From positions 1 through 64,000 of the forward strand of contig NBIV01000001.1 in NCBI GenBank assembly GCA_003194525.1: DNA of 64,000 nucleotides, read 5' to 3'. Below are positions 12,481 to 21,712 of this stretch, piece by piece. Source of the stretch: Gracilariopsis chorda. Lineage: Eukaryota; Rhodophyta; Florideophyceae; Gracilariales; Gracilariaceae. The position numbers and the translations under genes were made by a program. The notes under the pieces were generated by a model. That model made no database searches. It saw nothing but the letters and a program-made list of their open reading frames with translations, and was not told where the DNA came from. Within the stretch, counting starts at the first letter, position 1. Every line of letters starts with the position of its first letter.

Positions 12481-13174
12481 CATGCATGTATCTGTACTTG
12501 TGTACAGATGGATGTTTGTGCGCATGAAGCCTTCCCCTCCGAGGTAGGCCCAGAAGCTTTCGTGATACGCATAGGGTATGAACAGGCGCATGAAGCTATT
12601 GAACAGCTTATACAATCCAGAAGGTCTTGAGGACGAAAATGTTGCTGGCGATGCACGCATTCTCCAAGGCCCGATGTTCAATAGGTGTCGATCCATGTCA
12701 TAATCACCAGCCATTCAAACATTTGTTGGGACTACTTGGGTTAAGTCAATCCGCAATGCCGAATTGTCCGAATAGAATGTCCCCATGGAACTGTACGGAC
12801 TTTTTCCTCTTCTCCCACTGCATATCATGACATTCCGAGACCGCCCGTCGAAAAATAGCATAGGCTTGTAGCCTCTCTGGCCCACACCGACACTTTCAAA
12901 ACCGGGGCTATTGATTGTGGCTACCCAAAAGCACTATAGGGAGTACACAGCTCGTATTTGCAACCCTTTGCATACACAAAGCTCTTGAAACGGCATTCAG
13001 TTGGGAATTCCTGTCTAGGGAGCTGCACGACAAGGACATCCATCCAACTCGCGTGCAGATTTCACCAAGCAGCCTGCTGTGAGTTATCCTTAGTGTTGGG
13101 GAATCCCAAGCAGTCTACCCAAGATAAGTGCGACGTTACAGACGTCGAACGGCTCAGGAACATCGGCGGGGAGA
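12481..13174. other. Intergenic, possibly decayed 3' end of the cysteine synthase
   Basis: No frame shows the family's C-terminal motifs, and no other gene is recognised. It includes the upstream region of the gene starting at 13175. Confidence 0.35.
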
Positions 13175-14764
13175 ATGTCAGCTGATGGAGCCGAGTCAAC
13201 CGAGATACCAATAACGAATAGCCTTCCGAAAGTTCTTCGACTGCGCAGCCAAGGTACCTTCCTAGCGAAGAGCTCTGATTTCACCAGAGATGCAGCAATT
13301 CTACATACTACCGAAATCGAAGTTGACATACAAGGAGTGCATAACGGTGTTTCAGGAGGAAGAGACGGCTCCGCGGGAGTTGGGTTTGTTTCAGCGAAAA
13401 CACGACTGGATCGGATATTCCAGAATGACCTCGACGCGAGAAGTTCGTCCTCGAAACCTCCCCCCCCACCGCCGCCGCCTCCGCCGCCGCCACCTGTGAC
13501 TTTGTCCAAAAGGCACGTGTCTTTAAAGGAATCCGAGAAACAGAACCCATCTACTACTCGAGATGAAGCAGACGAAGGCTCTACTGCTACAAGAGAAGCG
13601 GCGGCTCATGGAGGCTATAACCCTCCAAAAATTATCGCTCCACCGCCTATAGAAGGTATGTACTTTCGGTCTCCGACGAGGCACATAAAACTCATCAAAA
13701 CAAGGCTATCAGACCTCCCTGTAGATATTCAGGATCAAGAACCACAGATTCGTGGAGGAATTGCAGTGTACAAAGTAAGTGAGGCGAATCACAGAGAGAA
13801 ATATGGTACCATGGTGGAGATCAATGCGATCGACTACATTGACAAGCTCAAGAACAACGTTCTGGATTTACAACGCCAGGTAAGTGTCTTACAAGGGATT
13901 CTGGAGCGAGAACGAGAGAGTCGCCAAACATCGAAGAATATACGTGGTTCTTTAAGGATGGCTACTTTTATGGGAAGAAGGTCAAAGGATCCAGAGCACA
14001 AGCCAGAAAAGGCGAACAAGCGTAGTCTGAGGTCCAAGAATAATTCAAATCTTAGCGGGAATAACAGCAATGCTTCCTCAGGAAAGGGATCCCCCGGGTC
14101 GAGCATATCGGAGTACAAGAATCCAGGTTTGGCGCCGAGGCCACCCATACCCTCCGCCAACTATCTCCATGGGCTTGGACTCAATTCAGACCGCTCCAAG
14201 CCAAATGTCGAAAGCCAAGACACGTTCACAGCGCCACAGCCGGTTACACCAGATGAAAGAGAGGTTCCGCAGACAAACGGAATAGTATCGAATTGCCAAC
14301 AGTCAACTGCTTCGTCGTCTGAGCCAACTAAGAACCAACACGGAGCGTCTGAACCAAGTTTGAAAATAAATGAAGGCCACATGTCCGGGGATGAGAACAC
14401 GTCGACTTCACCTCAAACACCTGGCGCATCAGAGGCAACATCGGAGAACACAGAGTCCATAGAAACACTTTTCAGAACTTTTCAACCAAGGGGACTAGTC
14501 CAAAGGGACCGCAATGCAGCACCAATGCCTTCTCTTGAAGCTCGTAAAATTCGTCGTGGAAAGGCTGCGCGGACGAAAAGTTTCTCGGCAGTGCCTAGCG
14601 ATGACATTCAAATAGTCTCATCGTACGATTATCACCAGGAAAAGGTTTCAAGGGCTGTGTCGATGCATCGAGAATCAAACGCGGAACCTCCAACTCCTAC
14701 ACCGGCAACAAAGAAGAGTAGGGGAGTACCGACAGTACTCAAGCTATTCACACGCAGATCATGA
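13175..14764 (+). CDS. Unknown protein with polyproline run and short coiled coil
   Basis: A 529-residue open frame from ATG. I do not recognise the family. A run of 13 prolines lies at about residues 95-107, followed by charged low-complexity sequence. A more ordered stretch runs from about 165 to 265; it ends in a Leu/Val-heptad segment (IDYIDKLKNNVLDLQRQVSV and on) likely to form a coiled coil. The C-terminal half is Ser/Asn/Pro/Lys-rich and probably disordered, and the last residues are basic (LKLFTRRS). No signal peptide or membrane segment is seen. The length of the open frame and the complex central block support a real gene; a scaffold or cytoskeletal adaptor role would be guesswork. 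It ends 257 bp from the convergent ABC transporter gene. Confidence 0.7.
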   Translation: MSADGAESTEIPITNSLPKVLRLRSQGTFLAKSSDFTRDAAILHTTEIEVDIQGVHNGVSGGRDGSAGVGFVSAKTRLDRIFQNDLDARSSSSKPPPPPPPPPPPPPVTLSKRHVSLKESEKQNPSTTRDEADEGSTATREAAAHGGYNPPKIIAPPPIEGMYFRSPTRHIKLIKTRLSDLPVDIQDQEPQIRGGIAVYKVSEANHREKYGTMVEINAIDYIDKLKNNVLDLQRQVSVLQGILERERESRQTSKNIRGSLRMATFMGRRSKDPEHKPEKANKRSLRSKNNSNLSGNNSNASSGKGSPGSSISEYKNPGLAPRPPIPSANYLHGLGLNSDRSKPNVESQDTFTAPQPVTPDEREVPQTNGIVSNCQQSTASSSEPTKNQHGASEPSLKINEGHMSGDENTSTSPQTPGASEATSENTESIETLFRTFQPRGLVQRDRNAAPMPSLEARKIRRGKAARTKSFSAVPSDDIQIVSSYDYHQEKVSRAVSMHRESNAEPPTPTPATKKSRGVPTVLKLFTRRS

Positions 14765-15021
14765 ACTGAATGGAACGACAAGACGTCTCATAACCGGTGG
14801 GCAGGTGTTGCAACGACTTGCGTGTGTCTCCGAGCGCAAGATCGCAAGGAATGGCAGAGGGATTTGAATTGGTCGCTTGCGTATAAAGTGCTCTCTACGT
14901 ACACAACGTTCCCGTCCTATTTTGAAGTTGTACAGGCCGGCGATTCAACGAGGATCCAGCGATAGTATCTACAAAGGGTAAAGGGTTATTGCAGAGTTTT
15001 CGAGATGTATTTTACTAGGAG

Positions 15022-17079
15022 TTAACCCCGATCTTGATATACTGCTGATACGTCTGCTACCAGCATTCGTCGAAGATGAGACTGAGGCTTTCTCATTAGG
15101 TTAACATATGAATCCAGTTCGGCTACCTTCCCGTCAACAAGCACTGCTACTCTGTTCGCACGGCGCAGAGAGCTAGTTCGATGTGCTATGGTGACAACCG
15201 CCATGTTAAGGTCCGTGGCAGCATTGTGCACTGCTTGCCCAACAGCACGTTCCGATTCGGCATCTAGAGCAGCGCTGTGTTCATCCAGAACTAGAACTCG
15301 AGGCTCTCTTACCAGTGCCCTACAAAGAGCTGTCCTCGCTCGCTGACCACCGGAGAGAGCTGAACCGCGTTCGCCAACCTTCGTTTCGTACTGCCTTGGT
15401 AAGGCCATGATCATTTCATGACTAGCGGCTGCTCTAGCGGCGTTCTGTACTACTTCCAGACTGACGTTCCCAGTCATGGCATAGCGAATATTTTCAGCAA
15501 CAGTGCCGTCAAACAAAATCGGTTCTTGAGATACTACTGCTATCTGACTCCGAAGCCAACCAGTATCAATGTCCGCAATAGACGTACCACCGATTGAGAT
15601 TCTGCCCTCTGTTGGGTCGTATAATCGAGAGAGAAGTGCCCCTATAGTACTCTTCCCAGAGCCACTACCGCCTGCTATGGCGACAATTTCACCAGGGCGC
15701 ACCTCGAGATCGACTCCTCTTAGGATAGACGCCTTTGGTTGAGTCGGATAATGAAAGTGAACATTGTTGAAGCGGACAGTAGCGTCGTACCCAGGTTGCA
15801 ACGTTAACATAGATGTCTCCGTCTCCATATCTGAAGTTCGGCTTGTAGATTGAGAAGAAACTGTCTTGTCTGCAATAGTAGAAGAGTATCCTTCTGGATC
15901 TCGGTCAAGAACTTCAAATATTCTATGCCCGGCCCCTAGAGCTCGAGTCAGTTGTCCGTATGAAGTTCCCATTGCTGAGATCGACACACCAAGATTAACA
16001 GCGTACATTGCGAAGGAAGTTAACGCGCCTATCGTCATGGGATCTGCAGGATTTGTAACCATACGCCCTCCAAACCATAAAACTCCAAGTAGAGACATTT
16101 GCGCGGAGAGCTGCACGGAGCCTGAGTAAAGGCCGTCTGCTATGGCTACCTTCTTCGCTAGGTTATACGTCTCATCAACGCGTTTCGTGTACCTATTTGA
16201 TTCTTCTTCCTCTGCCCCAAAAGTGCGGACTGTGCGGATCGCACCGGTACGTTCGGCGGCTATTTGAGTGGCGGCAGCAAGTGCATCGACTAGCTCGCGC
16301 GATAATCTTCGCGCAGTCCGACCAAAGATAAGGGCAAAGCCTACAATCGGCGGAATAGAACATATGGTAACAAGAGATAGCTTTGGAGATAAGTAAAGGA
16401 TAAGGGACATGGAAGAAGCCGAGGTTACAGCGTTCCTCAAAATCTTTGCTAAGTTTTCTGTTAATGTTCTCGATACAAGTGGTACATCTGACGAAAGTCG
16501 ATTGATAAGTTCGCCCGATTGACGCTTGTCGAAGAACGCCGTTTCCTGTCGCAAAATCGAATGGAACAACGAGACACGAAGCTGTCGGGATATCCGCGAA
16601 CCCGCCAAGGACATAGCGGCTACCCGAGTGGCGGACGCAATCGCAGATACGCTGAACACACCTCCCATAATAAGCACTAAGGAGTTAAGATCTGTTGGAC
16701 CTGTGCCGGTGACAGTGTCCACAACCTTTCCTAACGCCAAGGGAAACAGCATTATCGAAGATGCTGACACTAGCTGAGCAGACAGAGCAAATCCGACGAG
16801 ACGCTTTTCCGGGCGAGCGAGACTGAGCAAGCGAGAAAGCTGGAGCTTGCGTTCTGGATCATCTGAGGGTGTTGCAGAGGCATTTAGGCTCTGAGTAGCA
16901 GAAGAGACAAGCCGCTGAATGCGAGTTAAGATTGAGAGTGGCTTGGAGGATGCTGTTGAAGATAAGGGACGAAAACGAAGGTGATAGGGCAAGCGCGGAT
17001 CTGAGGGTAGGGCTAGGCGTGACGGATGAGATGCTCTTCGCACTAGAGCTGTACGAAAGGATGCCACGAAACGAAGCAT
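15022..17079 (-). CDS. ABCB-type half ABC transporter, probably mitochondrial
   Basis: A 685-residue half transporter: one transmembrane domain (about 85-400) then one nucleotide-binding domain. Visible motifs are Walker A GGSGSGKST (470-478), Q-loop Gln near 519, signature LSGGQ (575-579), Walker B VLVLDE (595-600) and switch His near 633 (TIAHR). The first 60 residues are rich in Arg, Ser and Ala and nearly free of acids, as in mitochondrial presequences. That and the layout resemble ABCB8/ABCB10-like exporters of the inner membrane, which act as homodimers; a plastid TAP-like transporter is the alternative. The D-loop region reads DEHSAALD instead of the usual DEATSALD, with the catalytic Glu kept. 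Single exon, ATG start. Confidence 0.93.
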   Translation of the reverse strand: MLRFVASFRTALVRRASHPSRLALPSDPRLPYHLRFRPLSSTASSKPLSILTRIQRLVSSATQSLNASATPSDDPERKLQLSRLLSLARPEKRLVGFALSAQLVSASSIMLFPLALGKVVDTVTGTGPTDLNSLVLIMGGVFSVSAIASATRVAAMSLAGSRISRQLRVSLFHSILRQETAFFDKRQSGELINRLSSDVPLVSRTLTENLAKILRNAVTSASSMSLILYLSPKLSLVTICSIPPIVGFALIFGRTARRLSRELVDALAAATQIAAERTGAIRTVRTFGAEEEESNRYTKRVDETYNLAKKVAIADGLYSGSVQLSAQMSLLGVLWFGGRMVTNPADPMTIGALTSFAMYAVNLGVSISAMGTSYGQLTRALGAGHRIFEVLDRDPEGYSSTIADKTVSSQSTSRTSDMETETSMLTLQPGYDATVRFNNVHFHYPTQPKASILRGVDLEVRPGEIVAIAGGSGSGKSTIGALLSRLYDPTEGRISIGGTSIADIDTGWLRSQIAVVSQEPILFDGTVAENIRYAMTGNVSLEVVQNAARAAASHEMIMALPRQYETKVGERGSALSGGQRARTALCRALVREPRVLVLDEHSAALDAESERAVGQAVHNAATDLNMAVVTIAHRTSSLRRANRVAVLVDGKVAELDSYVNLMRKPQSHLRRMLVADVSAVYQDRG

Positions 17080-17469
17080 GCCAACAGCGCAGAGAACCTG
17101 AGACGCTTACAATCTGGGGGAGAGGGAAGGTACAAGCATTTCCGTGGCCGGCAAACTGATGTTTCGTTAGAAGCTGAGTGGCACTTATGGAGACGGTAGT
17201 AATGCCAGGATACGAGGGCGGCACGAGCATGACATGACAGGTTGAGCTTTACCAAAACTGTGAGCGACTCTTTTCTGAGCGCCAAAAATGTGACGATCGA
17301 AGGGCCAGGGAGCACAGAGAAGGATTGAAACTGATCAGTGATTTCAAAAACAATTGCACGATGTGTGTGACCACAAGGTGCTCTGCATTATCAACGTGAA
17401 GTTGCTCTATCAGCGGAGCGCGACGGAATACACGAGACACGCTCCGTCTTGTTCAAGCGTTGTAGCACT
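17080..17469. other. Intergenic between ABC transporter start and OCIA-like gene end
   Basis: About 390 bp holding the 5' region of the ABC gene. No gene or clear motif seen. Confidence 0.5.
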
Positions 17470-18546
17470 TTAAGCACTATGATCAGGCTTCTCTCGAGCC
17501 CGAGATTGAGCTTGCAAACGTCTACGACGTCGTTCCGCAGCTCGTCGCTGCGATGGCGTCATTGTTTGCTCATCCTCGTTCGGCAACCTACGATCTACGA
17601 TAGAGTCATTGTACTCCTCAAATCGGTCTTCCGGAGTTCTGGCAGCGCTCGCAAAATCGAAAGGCGTACCCCATAAATCGTCTTGCTCCGAATTTTGGGA
17701 GTCCCTGCCAGATCGCTTTCGTTCTTTCGCTCTCTCTACTCGCTCTGTACGTTCTAATTCCTCACTGGTAGTGAACAAGTCACTATAAGATTCACGGATT
17801 TCATCTTCGCCTTCGGCTTTGACACTTTGCTCCACAGAAGTACCAAGCTTAGCCATTTTACTGCGTGCGATAGGGTCGCCTGTCCGAGGCGTTTCTTGAC
17901 GGCGCGGCTGCATTGCACGCCAGTCGTGGGGCCGGGCAGTATCTCTTGTCCCTTTGTCAGCTTGATTGCGTCGCGGCACCTGAATCTGCGGGTGCTGGGG
18001 CATGTCACCTAGCAGCCTTGGTTTGAGTCTCAGTTGCGGGTGTACGTCGAATTGCTCATCATCTACTGGGATCATTGAGAAGTCAGTTACGAAGTTGTGC
18101 TCCCGAGCAACTTGACGAAAGTACGGCCCTTCTGGCCCTTCGAGTTCAGCGAGGATGACACGTGCCTCATTTCCCAGCGCGCTGTCCGTGTTTGTGGTAA
18201 CAATATGGGCAAAAGTGTCCTTCGAAACTTTCGCCGCCCGTCTTTGCACAAACGTAGTGGTCGAAATGACGCTTCCCATGGCATAGGCCAATCTAAGCGT
18301 GCGCGATTTCAGGCGAGATATGATCTGCTTATAGATTGCCCATTGCGCAAAAACAAGAAACAATGAGTGCCCAAGCACTTTTTGCCGTTCGGCCACGCCA
18401 TATTCAAACGCTTTTCGTTCTTCTGCTGTGATTTCGGCGGTTTGCAAATTACTCAGTCGTGCACGCCGAAGACGCTCGAACAACTCCCTGAAAGCAGGTC
18501 TGACCACAGCGTCCGGTGGATCATAGTTGGTAGGTTGATCCATCAT
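17470..18546 (-). CDS. Hypothetical protein with OCIA-like N-terminal region
   Basis: A 358-residue frame; the open frame extends nine codons further to a TTG, but the first ATG (MMDQPTNYDPPD) is used here. Residues about 35-125 read as ITAEERKAF, a hydrophobic stretch (LFLVFAQWAIYKQII), a second Gly/Ala segment (LAYAMGSVISTTTF) and a basic helix ending SALGNEAR. That order resembles OCIA-domain proteins of mitochondria and endosomes, where two short hydrophobic helices are followed by a K-rich segment and S-x-LG-x-xxR. The match is by eye and weak. The rest is charged, disordered and Arg/Glu/Asp-rich, with RRRRRLQAQSR near the end. The gene itself is well supported by length and composition; the family call is tentative. 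Confidence 0.65.
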   Translation of the reverse strand: MMDQPTNYDPPDAVVRPAFRELFERLRRARLSNLQTAEITAEERKAFEYGVAERQKVLGHSLFLVFAQWAIYKQIISRLKSRTLRLAYAMGSVISTTTFVQRRAAKVSKDTFAHIVTTNTDSALGNEARVILAELEGPEGPYFRQVAREHNFVTDFSMIPVDDEQFDVHPQLRLKPRLLGDMPQHPQIQVPRRNQADKGTRDTARPHDWRAMQPRRQETPRTGDPIARSKMAKLGTSVEQSVKAEGEDEIRESYSDLFTTSEELERTERVERAKERKRSGRDSQNSEQDDLWGTPFDFASAARTPEDRFEEYNDSIVDRRLPNEDEQTMTPSQRRAAERRRRRLQAQSRAREKPDHSA

Positions 18547-19536
18547 GTAGAACGAATGAACTTGTGCAATCAAGTTGATGCTTTCAGTTTAAGTGTTTTA
18601 TGAGAAAGTGCAGATCGGTGGTAGTTGGTACAGAGATTCAGGCACTTCAAGCAAGTTGGCTGATACAGTACGTGCCTTACGGCCATTTGCCGGGTGCACT
18701 CTGAACGAGACTGCGTATACAATGCAAGGCTACACAGCTGTGATGAAGTTGTAAATCAGACAATGATTCGATGCTTAAACTCGAAGATTGACATGGCATG
18801 GGAGCACCGGGGGTGGGAGGGATGTGGATCTCTAGATTGTAGAGCTAGGAGCTGTTGTCTTGACATAACACCACAACATCGTATGGAAGAGATGGGCCAG
18901 CTGGGACATGACCTCGCAAAGGCAGGGACCGAGTCAAAAACTTGAATCAAACAGAAAAGCTCCTTTGCTTGGCAGCTAAGAAGAGTCGTCATTTTGCATT
19001 ACACAAGCAGGGACTGTAAATGATAGGGTTTCATGCTAATGCTGCTTTGAATCGCCACTTCAGCACCCACTTCAAGTCTGCAGACAAGCCTAAGCCTTTA
19101 CTTCTTGGCTCCATAAACAGGCAGGCCCAACGAAACGTCAGCGTGCGGAATGGAGTGGGTACATGAAGGTCATTTTTGTGGGATGTGGTGAGCAAGAATA
19201 GACAGCTCGATAGGATCGCAATAGCTTTCGAGGGCTGTGGGATGAAGGACAATTGCTTGGCGAGAGGACGCGTTTTAGACAATCAACCATCTGCTGGGGT
19301 GCCGACCTTCCTGCTGATGCGAATCAGCAGGAAGCAAAATGGATCCGCAACTGGGTCTGCGCCGAGGACTTGGCTTTCGGGGCAGAGACTAGCTTTTTAG
19401 AGAGTTAGTAGTACGTAGAAGTCGGAATTAGGCTTCGTCCTCCCTTACACAAACAATAAAAACAACCATCTGCTGCTGCAAGGCTGCAAAAGAGTCTCTC
19501 GCACTGTAGCACCAAAGGTACTATGTTTGCAAAGCT
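18547..19536. other. Intergenic with one dispersed repeat copy and a perfect hairpin
   Basis: Between the start of the OCIA-like gene and the end of FBPase. Apart from the repeat at 19298-19409 no gene is recognised; an open frame at 18694-18945 has no coding features. Confidence 0.5.
19298..19409 (+). repeat. Dispersed repeat copy 1, with 12-bp perfect stem
   Basis: About 110 bp that match 34022-34129 with scattered differences; shared blocks include GCTGATGCGAATC, GGCAGAGACTAG and TTAGAGAGTTA. At 19307-19318 and 19323-19334 lies a perfect 12-bp inverted repeat (CTTCCTGCTGAT and its complement) around the tetraloop GCGA. The stem is not kept in the other copy. Confidence 0.75.
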
Positions 19537-20616
19537 TTACGCGTACTTGGCAGCCAAGGCCTCGAAGTCAGCAACATCATCAGCAGAGCCCATGTACACC
19601 GGTACTCTCTGATGAATGGAAGAAGGCATGATATCTAGAATATTTTCCTTTCCGGTAGTAGCCTTGCCACCCGCCTGCTCCATCAAGAAGGCCATAGGGG
19701 CGGCTTCGTACAACAGACGAAGCTTACCGGTGGGCGATTTCTTGTCGGCCGGATAGATGAAGACACCGCCGTAGAAGAGAGTACGATGCACATCAGCAAC
19801 CATGGATCCGATGTATCGCAGGGAGTAGGTGGACTTGCCTTCCTCGGGGTACTTGAGACTCTGAATGTACTCCGTGGTGGCCTTGTCCCAGTTCTTGGCG
19901 TTTCCTTCGTTGACCGAGTAGATCTTTCCGCGCGACGGGATCTTGATGTCGGGATGAGTGAGGACAAACTCGCCGAGCGATGGATCAAGAGTAAAGCCGT
20001 GCACACCGTTTCCTACCGAGATGACAAGGTTGGTGGCGGAACCGTACATGGCATAACCGGCGGCAACCATTTCACGGCCCGGTTGCATGATAGCTCGGCC
20101 AGCGGACTCCGGGTCGACAACAGATTCAGGGTCGTTCAACTTGAAAATGCTGAAGATGGTGCCGATAGACACGTTGGCGTCAATATTGGAACTGCCATCC
20201 AGAGGGTCAAAGGCAATGGCATACTTTCCAGTAGATCCGTCAATGCTGCTCTTCTGGCACACGATGGCGAGGTCGTCTTCCTCGGACACCATCACTCCGC
20301 ACTTCTCAGAACTGTTAATATTGACCTTAAATGTGTCGTTGGCAATGACGTCAAGCTTCTTCTGGTCCTCGCCCTGCACGTTTCCGGAGCCGGCAAGACC
20401 GTAGAGTTTGGCGATTCCAGCGCGGCGCACGCAAGTTTCCGTTACCTTGCAAGCGAGCTGAACGGCGGAAAGGAGAAGCGTGAGGTCTCCTGAAGCTTCC
20501 TGATGCTTGCGCTGCCCCTGCAAGACGAAGCGGGTGAGCGTGACGGAATCAAGCCCCTCAAGTCCGGACGGGGGCTTCAGCCCGGAGTTAAGCTGGTCGT
20601 TGACTAACTGCTGCAT
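19537..20616 (-). CDS. FBP: Fructose-1,6-bisphosphatase, cytosolic type
   Basis: A 359-residue FBPase that splits fructose-1,6-bisphosphate to fructose-6-phosphate in gluconeogenesis and sucrose/floridoside supply. Start set at MQQLVNDQL; the open frame runs 71 codons further through a Lys run encoded by oligo-A and looks like untranslated leader. Motifs: VSEEDD (metal site), FDPLDGSSNID (metal and substrate site), and YSLRYIGSMVADVHRTLFYG near the sugar-phosphate pocket. The redox-regulated Cys loop of plastid enzymes, expected after the SIGTIFSIF segment, is absent (the stretch reads KLNDPESVVDPESAG), and no transit peptide follows from the chosen start, so the cytosolic isoform is inferred. 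Upstream lies a 183-bp tandem repeat that could affect its promoter. Confidence 0.95.
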   Translation of the reverse strand: MQQLVNDQLNSGLKPPSGLEGLDSVTLTRFVLQGQRKHQEASGDLTLLLSAVQLACKVTETCVRRAGIAKLYGLAGSGNVQGEDQKKLDVIANDTFKVNINSSEKCGVMVSEEDDLAIVCQKSSIDGSTGKYAIAFDPLDGSSNIDANVSIGTIFSIFKLNDPESVVDPESAGRAIMQPGREMVAAGYAMYGSATNLVISVGNGVHGFTLDPSLGEFVLTHPDIKIPSRGKIYSVNEGNAKNWDKATTEYIQSLKYPEEGKSTYSLRYIGSMVADVHRTLFYGGVFIYPADKKSPTGKLRLLYEAAPMAFLMEQAGGKATTGKENILDIMPSSIHQRVPVYMGSADDVADFEALAAKYA

Positions 20617-21070
20617 GGCGGTGAAGGGGGGGCGGGGGGGGGGTGTACGGGAAGGGAGCGCGTCGGGAAGAAAGCAGCACGGAAGCGGGCGGGTGCTGTG
20701 TTGTTTTTTTTTTTTGCTGCGCTTGCGGATGCCTAGGAGGCGGGCGGCGGAGGGGTGGAAGAAATGGCAGCCGGTGGACGCGATGCGGCGACTGGTGCGC
20801 AGCGGAGGTGTTCGGTTCGCAGCGGACACGGCGCACGTTCATGCGAAGCGCAACACAATGAACAGCGGTGCGACTGCGTCCATCCGTTGGGCAAGCGGCC
20901 AATGCCGTTTTCGTTTGGCGGTGCCAAGTGTACAACGCGCACTGGCTGCCGCCGCAAGCACAGGCGCAAGCGCTGAGCTGCGCCGTGCGCGCTGCGCAGG
21001 CGAATCTTTCGCTCCTGGCGACGTCTGGGGCGGCGCCTGCGCACGCGCTGTCAGCGCTCTAAGGTATGTC

Positions 21071-21592
21071 GCGTAGCGAAGCGGGACGGGAATGCATGTA
21101 TGTCTACATAGCTTGTGGTCACCGACGGTTTCGGCATGCGCGTTCGCCGCGGAACACTTGCAATACCCTGGCGCGACGCGCGACGCCCGCTGTTTGATTT
21201 GAGAGTTCTTGCTTAGGCTACACTCTGACGTCAAAGCTCCCGAAGGCAATATCGCGTCGTGAAGCGGGACGGGAATGCATGTATATCTACATAGCTTGTG
21301 GTTACCGACGGTGCGGGCATGCGCGTTCGCCGCGAAACACTTGTAATAGCCTGGCGCGACGCGCGACGCCCGCTGTTTGATTTGAGAGTTCTTGCTTAGG
21401 CTACACTCTGACGTCAAAGCTCCCGAAGGCAATATCGCGTCGTGAAGCGGGACGGGAATGCATGTATATCTACATAGCTTGTGGTTACCGACGGTGCGGG
21501 CATGCGCGTTCGCCGCGAAACACTTGCAATAGCCTGGCGCGTCGCGCGACGCCCGCTGTTTGAATTGAGAGTTCTTGCTTAGGCCACGCTCT
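21071..21592. repeat. 183-bp tandem repeat, about 2.9 copies
   Basis: The word GAAGCGGGACGGGAATGCAT starts at 21078, 21261 and 21444, so the period is exactly 183 bp. Copies 2 and 3 are nearly identical and copy 1 slightly diverged. Each unit holds GC-rich near-palindromes (GGCGCGACGCGCGACGCC type). It lies in the 1.1-kb gap between the FBPase start and the C2 gene end, that is, 0.46-0.98 kb upstream of FBPase. Confidence 0.95.
21226..21416. promoter_or_regulatory. Two CRE/bZIP-type palindromes TGACGTCA
   Basis: The 8-bp palindrome occurs at 21226-21233 and 21409-21416, once in each of the first two tandem units; the third unit diverges just before it. This is the classical bZIP binding core. 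They sit about 0.6-0.8 kb upstream of FBPase. The words are seen; a regulatory role is inference. Confidence 0.4.
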
Positions 21593-21712
21593 AAACAGCC
21601 GTGTCCCGCTCTCCGTCCTCTTTACTATAGTACACAACCTACTCAAAAACACTCAAAAGCAAAACGAAAACAGCAAAGTAGCCACAAAACAAAACAAAAA
21701 CAAAGCAAAACG

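Noticed and set aside
20839-21432. Minus-strand 197-residue frame with two 61-residue peptide repeats over the 183-bp array
   Set aside because: 183 is a multiple of three, so one frame stays open by arithmetic. Differences between the peptide copies are almost all residue-changing, which is not what selection on a protein gives.
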